This document shows positions 8,146-16,907 of a stretch of 60,058 nt of DNA, one piece after another (positions within the stretch are counted from its first letter, which is position 1; each line of letters opens with the position of its first letter). The position numbers and the translations under genes were made by a program. The stretch is from Bacteriovorax sp. Its GTDB lineage: Bacteria > Bdellovibrionota > Bacteriovoracia > Bacteriovoracales > Bacteriovoracaceae. The stretch is taken from the NCBI GenBank assembly GCA_014378525.1, contig JACMNL010000121.1:1-60058 (forward strand), read 5' to 3'. Below the pieces are notes generated by a model. The model was not told the DNA's origin, did no database searches, and worked only from the letters and a program-made list of their open reading frames with translations.

Positions 8146-8487
8146 TTAACGTCCGAAGTGTCCAAGGTGCTCGCCACCAACAACATGAAAGTGAGTATGA
8201 AAAACAGACTGGCCTGCTTCCCTTCCAAGATTTGTAACGACTCTAAAGCCGGTTTTATCCAGTCCTGCTGATTTAGTGTACTCAGCAATTCCTTGAAAAA
8301 CCTCTCCTATGTGAACAGGATTTGCGGCCATATCGTTTATATCGACCGTATGATTCTTATGAATAAAAAGTAAGTGAATTTTTGCCTGTGGATGAAGATC
8401 AACAAAACCTAAAACGTTTTCGTTTTCAAAAACTTTTGTCGATGGAATCGAGCCTTCAGCTATTTTACAAAAAATACAATCGCTCAT
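8146..8487 (-). CDS. hinT: HIT-family nucleotide hydrolase (HinT-like)
   Basis: A 113-residue protein with the histidine-triad active site HTHFHVVGGEH close to the C-terminus and the N-terminal CIFCKIAEGSIPS signature that is nearly universal in HinT proteins. HinT hydrolyses purine nucleoside phosphoramidates and aminoacyl-adenylates in the cytoplasm. The ATG overlaps the murA stop by one base, so it is coupled to the murA-prmC-prfA cluster. Confidence 0.9.
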   Translation of the reverse strand: MSDCIFCKIAEGSIPSTKVFENENVLGFVDLHPQAKIHLLFIHKNHTVDINDMAANPVHIGEVFQGIAEYTKSAGLDKTGFRVVTNLGREAGQSVFHTHFHVVGGEHLGHFGR

Positions 8488-9746
8488 TAAGTTGGATTCC
8501 CTGGAACACGTTTAATATTTGCACCAAGCTCTGTGAACTTAGCTACCAGACGTTCATAACCACGGTCTAAGTGGTAAACACGCTGGATTTCTGTCTCACC
8601 TTCAGTCGCAAGAGCAGCGATAATAAGCGCTGCAGAAGCACGAAGGTCAGTACACATGATTGGAGCTGCCGTAAGTTTTTCTCCGCCCTGGATGAAAGCA
8701 GATTTACCTTTAAGCGTGATATCAGCTCCAAGACGAACCAGTTCAGGTACGTGCATGAAACGGTTTTCGAAAATGTTTTCAGTAATAACTGATGCGCCTT
8801 TAACTTGCGTACAAAGTGCGATCATTTGTGCCTGAGCATCCGTTGGGAAACCAGGGTGTGGTGCTGTATCGATCAGACATCCCTTTAGCTCGCTCTTGAA
8901 AACTTTAATAGAAGTATCATCGGTAACGATTTTTGCTCCCATAGTTTGCAGAGTTTCGATAACGAAATCCAGGTGGCGAGGATTCACTCCTTTAATTTCG
9001 ATTTCTGATTTCGTCGCAAGTGCGGCCATTAAATATGTAGCAGCTTCAATACGGTCACCGATAGCTTCGTAAGTTGCTTCTTTTAATTCTTTAACACCGG
9101 TAACTACGATTGTACGTGTCCCGATTCCTTTTACATTTCCACCCATAGCATTGATGAAGTTTGCTAGATCGTCGATCTCAGGCTCAAGTGCAGAGTTTTC
9201 GATTGTCGTTACACCGTCAGAAAAAACTGAGGCCATCATTAAGTTTTCAGTAGCACCAACTGAAGGGAAAGCTAACGTTACGTGAGTCGCTTTCATTTTT
9301 TCAACTTTCGCGTCTACGTACCCAGAGTGAACATTGATTTCGCAACCAAGTTTTTCTAAATTTACCAGGTGAAGATCAATTGGGCGCGTTCCGATCGCAC
9401 AACCACCGGGAAGAGAAACTTTTGCAGCTTTTCTTCTTGCAAGTAATGGCCCAAGAACAAAGATCGAAGCTCTCATCGTTTTTACGATATCGTAAGTTGC
9501 TTCGTGTGAGTTAAGAGTTGAAGCATCGAAAGTAGTCGTATCGCCTTCTTTCGTTACTGTAACACCAAGGTTAGATAAAAGTTTAACCATGGTCTTGATG
9601 TCCTGAAGATCAGGAACATTTTTTAAGTGTACTTTTTTATCTGATAATAAAACCGCTGCAAGGATTGGAAGGTAAGCATTTTTTGCTCTTGCAATACGTA
9701 CGCTTCCAGATAATTTTGAAGGGCCCGTGATAATTAACTTGTCCAT
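8487..9746 (-). CDS. murA: UDP-N-acetylglucosamine 1-carboxyvinyltransferase
   Basis: The product (419 residues, the normal length) catalyses the first committed step of peptidoglycan synthesis, transfer of enolpyruvate from PEP to UDP-GlcNAc. Seen are the substrate-binding K22-N23 pair in AKNAYLPILAA, the catalytic Cys116 in the loop PGGCAIGTRPIDLH, the DRIEAATYL and PGFPTDAQAQ motifs and the terminal DRGYERLVAKFTELG. The Cys at 116 predicts fosfomycin sensitivity. AAGGAAG precedes the ATG. It follows prmC by 12 bases, in the order rho-DUF1385-prfA-prmC-murA that is conserved in several phyla. Confidence 0.95.
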   Translation of the reverse strand: MDKLIITGPSKLSGSVRIARAKNAYLPILAAVLLSDKKVHLKNVPDLQDIKTMVKLLSNLGVTVTKEGDTTTFDASTLNSHEATYDIVKTMRASIFVLGPLLARRKAAKVSLPGGCAIGTRPIDLHLVNLEKLGCEINVHSGYVDAKVEKMKATHVTLAFPSVGATENLMMASVFSDGVTTIENSALEPEIDDLANFINAMGGNVKGIGTRTIVVTGVKELKEATYEAIGDRIEAATYLMAALATKSEIEIKGVNPRHLDFVIETLQTMGAKIVTDDTSIKVFKSELKGCLIDTAPHPGFPTDAQAQMIALCTQVKGASVITENIFENRFMHVPELVRLGADITLKGKSAFIQGGEKLTAAPIMCTDLRASAALIIAALATEGETEIQRVYHLDRGYERLVAKFTELGANIKRVPGNPT

Positions 9747-9758
9747 GATGCTTCCTTA

Positions 9759-10649
9759 TTATTTTTTTAATTTTAAAAATCTGTTTCTTTGAGAGTAATC
9801 CTGAATCACGACCGCTTCCCTGAAACCAATGGTTTTTGCCATCGCTGCGAGGTCGTTTAAGTGGTTCTCGTGTCCTTCTACCAAGGATACACCTTGATCG
9901 GATAATTTTTCGTAAATACTTGTAAAAAATTCCTGAAACCAGAGGTCGTATTGGTCGTCCTCAATGAAAAGGGCCAGATGTGGCTCAAAATTCGTCACCT
10001 GAAAATGAACTTCTGCCCAGTCGGCCTTTCTTTTTATGTATGGGGGATTGGACAAAATAATGTCAAATTTACCGGGCACAGATTCAAGGCGGTCGCTTTT
10101 GATAAAAGAGACTTTATGATTATTTGAAATTGAATAACGGTGAGTGAAGAAGTTTTCCTGGGCAAGCTTCAAGGCCTTCTCAGAAATGTCAGTCGCCACC
10201 ATATCCAGTGTGGCCCCATCATCCATTAAAAGAGAAATGGCGATTGCACCGGAACCTGTACCGATATCAGCAATGCGGCAGTTTTTATTTTTAAAATTCT
10301 TTTTAATTTCCTGTGCAGCAAGTTCAACCAGAATTTCCGTTTCACTTCTTGGAATCAAAACATCTTTCGTCACTTTAAAAAGTGAGCGGTAAAAATAAGC
10401 GTAACCGGTGATGTATTCAAGAGGAACTCCATCACTTAGTTTTTCAAAAAAGATTGTCAGTGGATTTGTTCTACTTGGCAGATAGGGAAAATCAAAAAGC
10501 TCTTCTGAGTCCACGCCATTTAAAAATGCATGAAGATTAATATCCTGTCTCAAGCGGTGAAGTGTAAGACCGGGATAGTTAGCTAAAAGAGATTTTTTCT
10601 CTGAATTGTAAAAGTCTTTTAAGTGTTGATCCAGACTTTGAATGCTCAC
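9759..10649 (-). CDS. prmC: Peptide chain release factor N5-glutamine methyltransferase
   Basis: PrmC methylates the Gln of the GGQ motif of release factors. The 296-residue protein has the N-terminal helical domain, the PRSETE motif at 100-105, the SAM-binding ADIGTGSGAIAISL segment (127-140) and the catalytic NPPY at 201-204 followed by IKRK. It overlaps the stop of prfA, its substrate's gene, by one base, the usual coupled arrangement. Confidence 0.93.
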   Translation of the reverse strand: MSIQSLDQHLKDFYNSEKKSLLANYPGLTLHRLRQDINLHAFLNGVDSEELFDFPYLPSRTNPLTIFFEKLSDGVPLEYITGYAYFYRSLFKVTKDVLIPRSETEILVELAAQEIKKNFKNKNCRIADIGTGSGAIAISLLMDDGATLDMVATDISEKALKLAQENFFTHRYSISNNHKVSFIKSDRLESVPGKFDIILSNPPYIKRKADWAEVHFQVTNFEPHLALFIEDDQYDLWFQEFFTSIYEKLSDQGVSLVEGHENHLNDLAAMAKTIGFREAVVIQDYSQRNRFLKLKK

Positions 10650-11722
10650 TAGTCTTCTTGACCTTTCATCAGCTCGGCCTGGTGATGCGCAACCAGCGCT
10701 TCTGTAATGCCACCTAAATCGCCGTTCATTACGCCGTCAAGGTTGTGAACAGTCAGACCAATTCTGTGGTCACTGATTCTGTTTTGAGGATAGTTATATG
10801 TTCTGATTTTTTCCGAACGATCTCCGTCACCAATCTGGCCGCGTCTTTCAGAATCGATTTCATCTTTTTGCGCCTTCACCATATTGTCGTAAATTCTCGA
10901 ACGAAGAATCTTCATTGCTTTTTCTTTGTTTTTTAACTGGGACTTTTGATCCTGGTTAGCAACTGACATACCTGTTGGTAAATGTGTAATACGAACAGCT
11001 GAATCGGTCGTGTTTACCGACTGCCCGCCTGCTCCACCAGATCTATATACGTCGATACGAAGATCATTTGGATTTAATTCAAATTCAACTTCATCAACTT
11101 CCGGCATAACTGCAATTGTAATGGTAGAAGTGTGAACACGTCCCATCGTTTCCGTTTTCGGAACACGTTGTACTCTGTGAACGCCGGCTTCCCATTTTAA
11201 TTTTGAGTAAACTTTATCACCTGTAACAGTATAAATAATCTCTTTAATCCCCTGATCTGATTCTGACATCGAATCAAGTTCGATTTTGTAACCAAGGTGA
11301 CGGAAATAGTTTTGGTACATGCGGAACATATCAGCTACGAAAATCGAAGCTTCATCCCCACCGGCACCGGCGCGTAATTCCATAATTACGTTTCTATCAT
11401 CTAAAGGATCTTTTGGAAGAAGAAGAATTTTCATTTTCTCTTCGATCGCCGGGATTAAAGCTTCAAGTTCTGAAAGCTCCATCTTGGCCATCTCGCGAAG
11501 GTCTTCATCTTTTTCGTTTTTCAGGATTTCTTTAGATCCATCAAGGTCGTCTTTTAATTTTTTGTATTCCCTGTAAGCAATAACTACTTCTTCAATATTC
11601 GAGCGCTCAGATGAAACTTCTTTGAATTCCTTCTGACGGTCATAAATACTTGGGTCCGCAAGTTTTTCCGTAAGCTGCTCATAACGAGCGACAACTGACT
11701 CTAGTTTATCGAACATTGACAT
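10649..11722 (-). CDS. prfA: Peptide chain release factor 1
   Basis: A 357-residue class I release factor. The stop-codon recognition tripeptide is P-K-T (188-190), a P-x-T that marks RF1 (UAA/UAG) rather than RF2 (SPF). GGQ at 232-234 in RSGGAGGQSVNTTDSA triggers peptidyl-tRNA hydrolysis. The N-terminal helical domain and the HxPTG segment after GGQ are complete. ATG codons at residues 1 and 3 are both possible. It is six bases downstream of the DUF1385 gene. Confidence 0.95.
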   Translation of the reverse strand: MSMFDKLESVVARYEQLTEKLADPSIYDRQKEFKEVSSERSNIEEVVIAYREYKKLKDDLDGSKEILKNEKDEDLREMAKMELSELEALIPAIEEKMKILLLPKDPLDDRNVIMELRAGAGGDEASIFVADMFRMYQNYFRHLGYKIELDSMSESDQGIKEIIYTVTGDKVYSKLKWEAGVHRVQRVPKTETMGRVHTSTITIAVMPEVDEVEFELNPNDLRIDVYRSGGAGGQSVNTTDSAVRITHLPTGMSVANQDQKSQLKNKEKAMKILRSRIYDNMVKAQKDEIDSERRGQIGDGDRSEKIRTYNYPQNRISDHRIGLTVHNLDGVMNGDLGGITEALVAHHQAELMKGQED

Positions 11723-11727
11723 GGATA

Positions 11728-12858
11728 TTAGCCTTCTAAAAAGTCTTTAAGTTTAAAATTACTGTTTTCAATATCTGCCAGATGGCGGAAGTCGATCTCA
11801 TCAACTGTGATCTTCTTTTCACTGGCGTCTTTCAGATTGTATTTCTCTTCAAGGAAAAGTACTGCCTTGATGGAAGCTAATGCGATTTCAAGCTGAGTAT
11901 CATTTGGTTCTCTCGTCGTAAGTTTCTGAAGCATTTTCCCCGGGTAACTTAAAACTGTACCTACTGCCGAGTTAGGATTTTTTCCAAGGAACTTAATAAG
12001 CTCGTAAGAAATACCTGCAATCGGGAAAGTTAGAACAACTTTAAACAGCATCGCATAGATGTGTTTTAAAATGACCGGTGAATGTGTTCCAATCGGAATG
12101 ATCGCAAAAATAATGGCGAATAAAATGATTGAGACAAACATTAAAAAGAAAATGAAAGTTGTTCCACAACGCGGGTGAAACGTCGGGTGTTTTCTGGCGT
12201 TTTCAATCGTCAGCTCTTCACCTGCTTCAAATGTCGAAATCGATTTATGTTCAGCTCCGTGATACTGAAAAACTTTTTTAATATCAGGGAGAAAACTTAT
12301 TAACCAAATGTAGGTTAAGAAGATACAGGCCTTGATTGTTCCATCGATAGCGTGGAACTGCCAGCTTTGAAGATCCCATGCAGCTCCACTGTATTTTTCA
12401 ATAACAGCAGTCAGTGCGTGAGGGACAAAAACAAAAAGACCGATACCGAAAGCAAAAGAAGCTCCGATCGAAAGGAATGTTTCAAAAGAAACTTTCTCTT
12501 TGGATTTTTTATTCTTTTCGTAACTCTCAAGTGTCTCGCCTTTTTTCAGCGCTTCTTTTTTATTCTCTTCATCCATCGCGATGTTGGCAGAGTAATTAAG
12601 TGACACGATTCCGTTGGCCATCGTTTCAACAAGAATCAAAATCCCTCTTAAGAATGGCTTCTTAAGAAAAGATAATTTGTTTGAAAGTCCGTACCACTGA
12701 TCACGTCTTAAACGGATTTCTCCGTCTGGTTTTCTTACTGCCACAACGAAAGCATTGGGCGATCTCATCATGACACCTTCGATGACGGCCTGACCGCCAA
12801 TCGAAGCATATTGTTTTGAAACGAGAATAATCAATTTATTTAGAAATGCTTTTTTCAT
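11728..12858 (-). CDS. DUF1385 (YqhQ-type) multi-span membrane protein
   Basis: The 376-residue protein has the family signature near the N-terminus (IGGQAVIEGVMMRSPN), the central YHGAEHKSISTFEAGE and the HPRCGTTFIFFLM segment. About four or five hydrophobic spans lie in between and after, with a charged cytoplasmic C-terminal tail. The biochemical role of DUF1385 is not settled; genes of this family very often sit between rho/rpmE and prfA, as here. AAGAGAA lies before the ATG. Confidence 0.88.
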   Translation of the reverse strand: MKKAFLNKLIILVSKQYASIGGQAVIEGVMMRSPNAFVVAVRKPDGEIRLRRDQWYGLSNKLSFLKKPFLRGILILVETMANGIVSLNYSANIAMDEENKKEALKKGETLESYEKNKKSKEKVSFETFLSIGASFAFGIGLFVFVPHALTAVIEKYSGAAWDLQSWQFHAIDGTIKACIFLTYIWLISFLPDIKKVFQYHGAEHKSISTFEAGEELTIENARKHPTFHPRCGTTFIFFLMFVSIILFAIIFAIIPIGTHSPVILKHIYAMLFKVVLTFPIAGISYELIKFLGKNPNSAVGTVLSYPGKMLQKLTTREPNDTQLEIALASIKAVLFLEEKYNLKDASEKKITVDEIDFRHLADIENSNFKLKDFLEG

Positions 12859-12868
12859 AATTCTCTTA

Positions 12869-14116
12869 TTACGAGTTCATTGAATCAAGGAACTCAGAGT
12901 TTGATTTAGTTTTAGTTACACGGCTAAGGATAAATTCCATTGCATCGATCGGTGCCATTGCATGAAGAACTTTACGAAGCAGGTATGATCTTTGTAGATC
13001 AGACGGTTGCATTAGTAGATCTTCCTTACGAGTAGATGACTTGTTGATATCAAGAGCTGGGAAAATTCTTTTTTCAAGAAGTTTTCTGTCGAGTTGGATT
13101 TCCGAGTTACCAGTACCTTTGAATTCTTCAAAGATAACTTCATCCATTCTTGAACCTGTATCAATAAGTGCTGTAGCGATGATCGTAAGAGATCCTCCAC
13201 CTTCGATATTTCTAGCTGATCCGAAGAATCTTTTTGGTTTGTGAAGAGCATTTGAGTCAACCCCACCCGAAAGAATTTTTCCTGATGGTGGAACAACTGT
13301 GTTGTAAGCACGAGCAAGACGAGTGATTGAATCCAGAAGAATAATTACATCTTTTCCAGCTTCAGTTAAACGTTTTGCTTTTTCGATTACCATTTCTGCA
13401 ACCTGTACGTGACGAGTAGCAGGTTCATCGAATGTCGATGATACAACTTCTGCGTTTACGTTTCTTCTCATATCTGTAACTTCTTCCGGACGTTCATCGA
13501 TTAGAAGAACGATCAGAACAGAATCAGGGTGATTTGTAGTGATTGCGTTTGCGATATCCTGAAGAAGAACTGTTTTACCTGCTTTTGGTGGAGCAACGAT
13601 TAAACATCTTTGACCAAACCCTTGTGGTACGAATAAGTCGATTAAACGAGTTGAGTAGTTTGTCGGGTGGTATTCAAGGTTGATTTTTTTCTCTGGGTAT
13701 AACGGAGTTAAGTTATCGAAGAGAACTGTCTTTTTATGTTTTTCTGGTGATTGAGAATTGATTTCGTTAACTTTTACTAAAGCGAAGTATCTCTCACCTT
13801 CTTTTGGTGGTCTGATTTCGCCTTCTACTGAGTCCCCTTTACGAAGACCGAATTTTCTAATTTGTGAAGGTGATACGTAAATATCATCGGCACCCGGAAG
13901 ATAGTTATAAAGTGGTGATCTTAAGAATCCGAATCCGTCTGGTAGAATTTCCAGAACACCATTACCAAAGATCGCTTTATCGTCTTTAGCTGTAGCTTTT
14001 AGAATAGCGAAGATTAGTTCGTGTTTCTTTAAGTTACTTGGGTTCTCTATTTGAATTTCTTCTGCCATGGTCGTAAGTTCGGCAATGTCTTTTTCTCTGA
14101 GATCGTTTAGATGCAT
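12869..14116 (-). CDS. rho: Transcription termination factor Rho
   Basis: A 415-residue hexameric RNA helicase/translocase. Visible in order are the N-terminal Rho_N helices, the cold-shock-like RNA-binding domain with GFGFLR (61-66), Walker A APPKAGKT (175-182), the Walker B segment [14 protein letters not shown], and the R-loop/secondary RNA-binding region. The length is normal with no insertion in the N-terminal domain. AGGAG lies ten bases before the ATG. A leader of roughly 130-150 bases with a terminator-like hairpin precedes it, suggesting autoregulation. Confidence 0.96.
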   Translation of the reverse strand: MHLNDLREKDIAELTTMAEEIQIENPSNLKKHELIFAILKATAKDDKAIFGNGVLEILPDGFGFLRSPLYNYLPGADDIYVSPSQIRKFGLRKGDSVEGEIRPPKEGERYFALVKVNEINSQSPEKHKKTVLFDNLTPLYPEKKINLEYHPTNYSTRLIDLFVPQGFGQRCLIVAPPKAGKTVLLQDIANAITTNHPDSVLIVLLIDERPEEVTDMRRNVNAEVVSSTFDEPATRHVQVAEMVIEKAKRLTEAGKDVIILLDSITRLARAYNTVVPPSGKILSGGVDSNALHKPKRFFGSARNIEGGGSLTIIATALIDTGSRMDEVIFEEFKGTGNSEIQLDRKLLEKRIFPALDINKSSTRKEDLLMQPSDLQRSYLLRKVLHAMAPIDAMEFILSRVTKTKSNSEFLDSMNS

Positions 14117-14182
14117 TTGAAGGTAACTCCTGTTCGGGTATAAATTGATTTTGAAATGTTGATTATTTTTTAAATGAAAGAG

Positions 14183-14222
14183 AAAAACCGAATTGGGGAA
14201 ACCTCGTGATAATTAATTTCGG
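14183..14222 (-). promoter_or_regulatory. Terminator-like hairpin (possible attenuator) in the rho leader
   Basis: On the minus strand CCGAAATT (14222-14215) pairs with AATTCGG (14194-14188), with one bulged A and a 20-base loop. Five T and then a C/T-rich run follow. It lies between the likely promoter and the rho ATG. Confidence 0.42.
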
Positions 14223-14264
14223 TGTTTTTAAATTTAGGATTAGGCGTTTTGTCTTATACTTCTA

Positions 14265-14292
14265 ATATTATACTTGAAGGTAAAGCTGTCAA
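14265..14292 (-). promoter_or_regulatory. Promoter for rho
   Basis: On the minus strand a perfect TTGACA (14292-14287) is followed after 16 bases by TAATAT (14270-14265); a TATAAT also overlaps at 14272-14267, but with a spacer of only 14. Either gives a leader of about 140 bases. Confidence 0.55.
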
Positions 14293-14350
14293 GATAATTG
14301 ACTAAAATTACTGTTTTTTAACGTGGGGTTTTTACCTAACCCCTTAAAAA

Positions 14351-14380
14351 TTGGCTTTCTTAAAAATTGTGAGATATAGC
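14351..14380 (+). promoter_or_regulatory. Promoter giving a probable leaderless ruvX mRNA
   Basis: TTGGCT (14351-14356), an 18-base spacer, TATAGC (14375-14380), then eight bases to the ATG at 14389. No Shine-Dalgarno sequence precedes the ATG. Confidence 0.5.
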
Positions 14381-14388
14381 ATTCTCCA

Positions 14389-14847
14389 ATGGAAGACTTT
14401 TCTTTTTACCCTCGCTATCAAAAGCATATCGCCAAGCGAATCCTCGCTATCGATTTTGGCACCAAAGTTATTGGTACGGCGATGTATTGTCCGGGCATGG
14501 ATCCGTTTCCTTATATTGCAGAAAAAATCATTTATAAATCGCACACTGAATCCATCAAAACAATAAAGTCCATTGTTGAAAATGAAGGAATTGATATTTT
14601 AGTTTTAGGAGTTCCGTACTATCTGGACGGAAAAGAAAGCGACAACACCCGACGAATTAAAGAATTCGGTGAACAGCTGATGACTGCCTGTCCTGATCAG
14701 GAATTTTTTGAGCAGGATGAAACTCTCACCACAAAAGCAGCGGAAGACCGTATGAAGTCTTCGCCGCAGTTTAATTTTAAAGTGGATGTAACAAAAATCG
14801 ATTGTGTTGCAGCTACGATTATTCTTGAAGACTTTATCAAGTCTTAA
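14389..14847 (+). CDS. ruvX: RuvX/YqgF-family RNase H-fold nuclease (pre-16S rRNA processing)
   Basis: The 152-residue protein carries the YqgF pattern: ILAIDFGTKVIGTA (Asp22), LVLGVPYYLDG (72-81), the acidic DETLTTKAAEDR segment with Glu111, and D138-C-V-AA near the end. YqgF/RuvX matures the 5' end of 16S rRNA in E. coli and was first described as a Holliday-junction resolvase homologue. The acidic residues expected for the active site are present. It is often next to mltG; here a leftward 650-residue gene separates the two. The stop is three bases from the convergent gene. Confidence 0.87.
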   Translation: MEDFSFYPRYQKHIAKRILAIDFGTKVIGTAMYCPGMDPFPYIAEKIIYKSHTESIKTIKSIVENEGIDILVLGVPYYLDGKESDNTRRIKEFGEQLMTACPDQEFFEQDETLTTKAAEDRMKSSPQFNFKVDVTKIDCVAATIILEDFIKS

Positions 14848-14850
14848 ATT

Positions 14851-16803
14851 CTACTTACAATTTCTATCGTAGTCTGTCTGATACTGTCTCATGTACTGTT
14901 CATAACCATGGGCCACACGATAGAGCTCAAGGATCGCCAGACATTTCTTTTGATACATTTCTTCTGAAGTTTTGCTTCTTTCTATTTTATCGAGAAGTTC
15001 TTTTCTTCTCATGTCAGCGCCTTTCTCAGGAAGTTTGGCCATTTGCTCTTCTGCTTCCGCAATAAGCTTTCTCGCCTTTTTAACGCTTTCACCATTTTCA
15101 AGAATATTATCCTGGATATCAAAACCACCTCGCGTTTTCTTCTCCATTCTTTCTAAAAATTCCTGAGCTTCTCTTTTTCGGCCTCTTTGTTTTGCGGCCA
15201 GCTCTTCACCTGTTAAATTATCAGGAATATCTTTCATCTTGAATTTTAAGACTTCATCATCCTTAAAATTAGCGAGTACTGCTTTTCTTCCCGGTGAATC
15301 AACTATAGCGGGAGCGGTTGCAGGTGCTGGAGTTGCCGGTTTCGCGGCCTCAGCTGCTTTTTTAGCATCCGCTGCTGCTTGAAGTTTTTTTGCTTCAGCT
15401 AATTTTGCTACTTCCTCTGCTTGCTTTTGCTCAGCTAATTTTGAAGCTGACGGCAATAATCCTTTTTCGTTATCACCTTTTGCTTTCAATATTTTTTCAA
15501 TCTGATCGTCACTGAAATTTGCTTTTTTCAAAATCTCTTTTGCTTTAACTATGAAATCTTTAGAAGTATTCATTCCAAGTTCATGAAGAGATATTAATGA
15601 TTCCTGCTGAAGTGCTGTGGTAGAAACTTTTATGATTTTTTGCATGTAAGAAAGCATAGCTTCTCTGTAAAATGCGTTGTCTCTGTAGGCACCTGTAATT
15701 CCCGCTTCCATCAGGGCGCGGGTTTGTTCAGGATTAAATCCGGCTTCACGCAGGAGCCGTGCTTTTTTAAGAATATCGTCTTTTGTATACTCGTAAAATC
15801 CTCTTCCTTCTTTTATACCAATATCATGAGACGCAAGAATGGCCTTTGATTGGACTTCACTTAAAGGTCCTTCCTGTTTTAAAACACCCATTGCTGCTTT
15901 AAGACGGTCGCGTTTTAATAAGACTGCAGCATCTGCAAGATCGACAGCTTGACCTGTCGCTGTCGCTCTCTGGATTCTTGATAGTGCTCGGGCTGATTTT
16001 ACAACAGCATTCATTTTTTTAACGGCCATCGCAACACCGCCACCAAGAGCAGCGTCTGCAAGGAATGAGGTAACTCCGGCGCAAATCATTTCTGCCTTAA
16101 CCTTTGGAGTGTAACACTGATAAGTCTTTTCAACTGAGGCCATTGCACTTTTTAGCATTTCTCCAAGATTTCCTTCCTTATCTTTATCGGAAAGCTGAAT
16201 TGGTTTTGGTTTTTTACCTGTATTGATGGCAGCGATACGCTCTCTCATCATTGTGTCCTGATAATTCTGGTAACGACTAAAGACCAGTTTTTCAATTTCA
16301 GAACAAGATGCTTCGTTTAGATATCTGCCCAGCATTTTTTCTTCAAGTTTGAAACGTGGATCATCTACAGTCATATTAAATGCATTTAAGATTTCTTTCT
16401 TTTTTTCAATACTCGCATTACAAAATTGTGTTTGTTGAAAACCTTTGGCAATTCCTTCTGCAATAGCACCAGGCAGTTTTGTTAGATCGACCAGCGACTC
16501 TCCGCTGATTTTCAATCCATTCCACACACAGTCCATGATGCTTACATTTCCCAGACGGTTTGCTTCAAGTGATTTTGAATCACACTTAATAACTTTATAT
16601 TTATCTGCAGCCTCTAATTCATCTTCTAGTTTCTGGCATTGATATTGATTTTTTGTAGCAATACAATTCATGCTCTCTGCAGATGCCCCCATGGACTTTA
16701 CGGCCAGAGTTTCAACCGGATTTATAGCGTGACATACAATATCCCGAGCAAACAAATCAGTTACACTAAAAACCATCATTATAATCAAGATCAAAATTTT
16801 CAT
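14851..16803 (-). CDS. Large exported Ala/Lys-rich coiled-coil protein of unknown function
   Basis: A 650-residue protein with a signal peptide (MKILILIIMMVFSVTDLFA, cleavage before RD). The N-terminal third contains several Cys. A glycine-rich hydrophobic patch lies at about 238-262, followed by helical repeats (segments such as KKARLLREAGFNPEQTRAL and KKANFSDDQIEKIL look related). An Ala/Lys/Glu-rich stretch around 470-510 and a long charged coiled-coil C-terminus complete it. The ATG at 16803 follows TAGGAGT; upstream in-frame ATG codons lack a ribosome site. I do not recognise a family. A periplasmic or surface structural role is plausible. Confidence 0.6.
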   Translation of the reverse strand: MKILILIIMMVFSVTDLFARDIVCHAINPVETLAVKSMGASAESMNCIATKNQYQCQKLEDELEAADKYKVIKCDSKSLEANRLGNVSIMDCVWNGLKISGESLVDLTKLPGAIAEGIAKGFQQTQFCNASIEKKKEILNAFNMTVDDPRFKLEEKMLGRYLNEASCSEIEKLVFSRYQNYQDTMMRERIAAINTGKKPKPIQLSDKDKEGNLGEMLKSAMASVEKTYQCYTPKVKAEMICAGVTSFLADAALGGGVAMAVKKMNAVVKSARALSRIQRATATGQAVDLADAAVLLKRDRLKAAMGVLKQEGPLSEVQSKAILASHDIGIKEGRGFYEYTKDDILKKARLLREAGFNPEQTRALMEAGITGAYRDNAFYREAMLSYMQKIIKVSTTALQQESLISLHELGMNTSKDFIVKAKEILKKANFSDDQIEKILKAKGDNEKGLLPSASKLAEQKQAEEVAKLAEAKKLQAAADAKKAAEAAKPATPAPATAPAIVDSPGRKAVLANFKDDEVLKFKMKDIPDNLTGEELAAKQRGRKREAQEFLERMEKKTRGGFDIQDNILENGESVKKARKLIAEAEEQMAKLPEKGADMRRKELLDKIERSKTSEEMYQKKCLAILELYRVAHGYEQYMRQYQTDYDRNCK

Positions 16804-16907
16804 AAAACTCCTAGACATCATTCTAAGGGAGATCTGTGATTCGCTGTACTAGGAATTTATGGCCCTTCGTTGATTGCAAAGAGGAGGTCAATTAACCTGT
16901 AGATATT

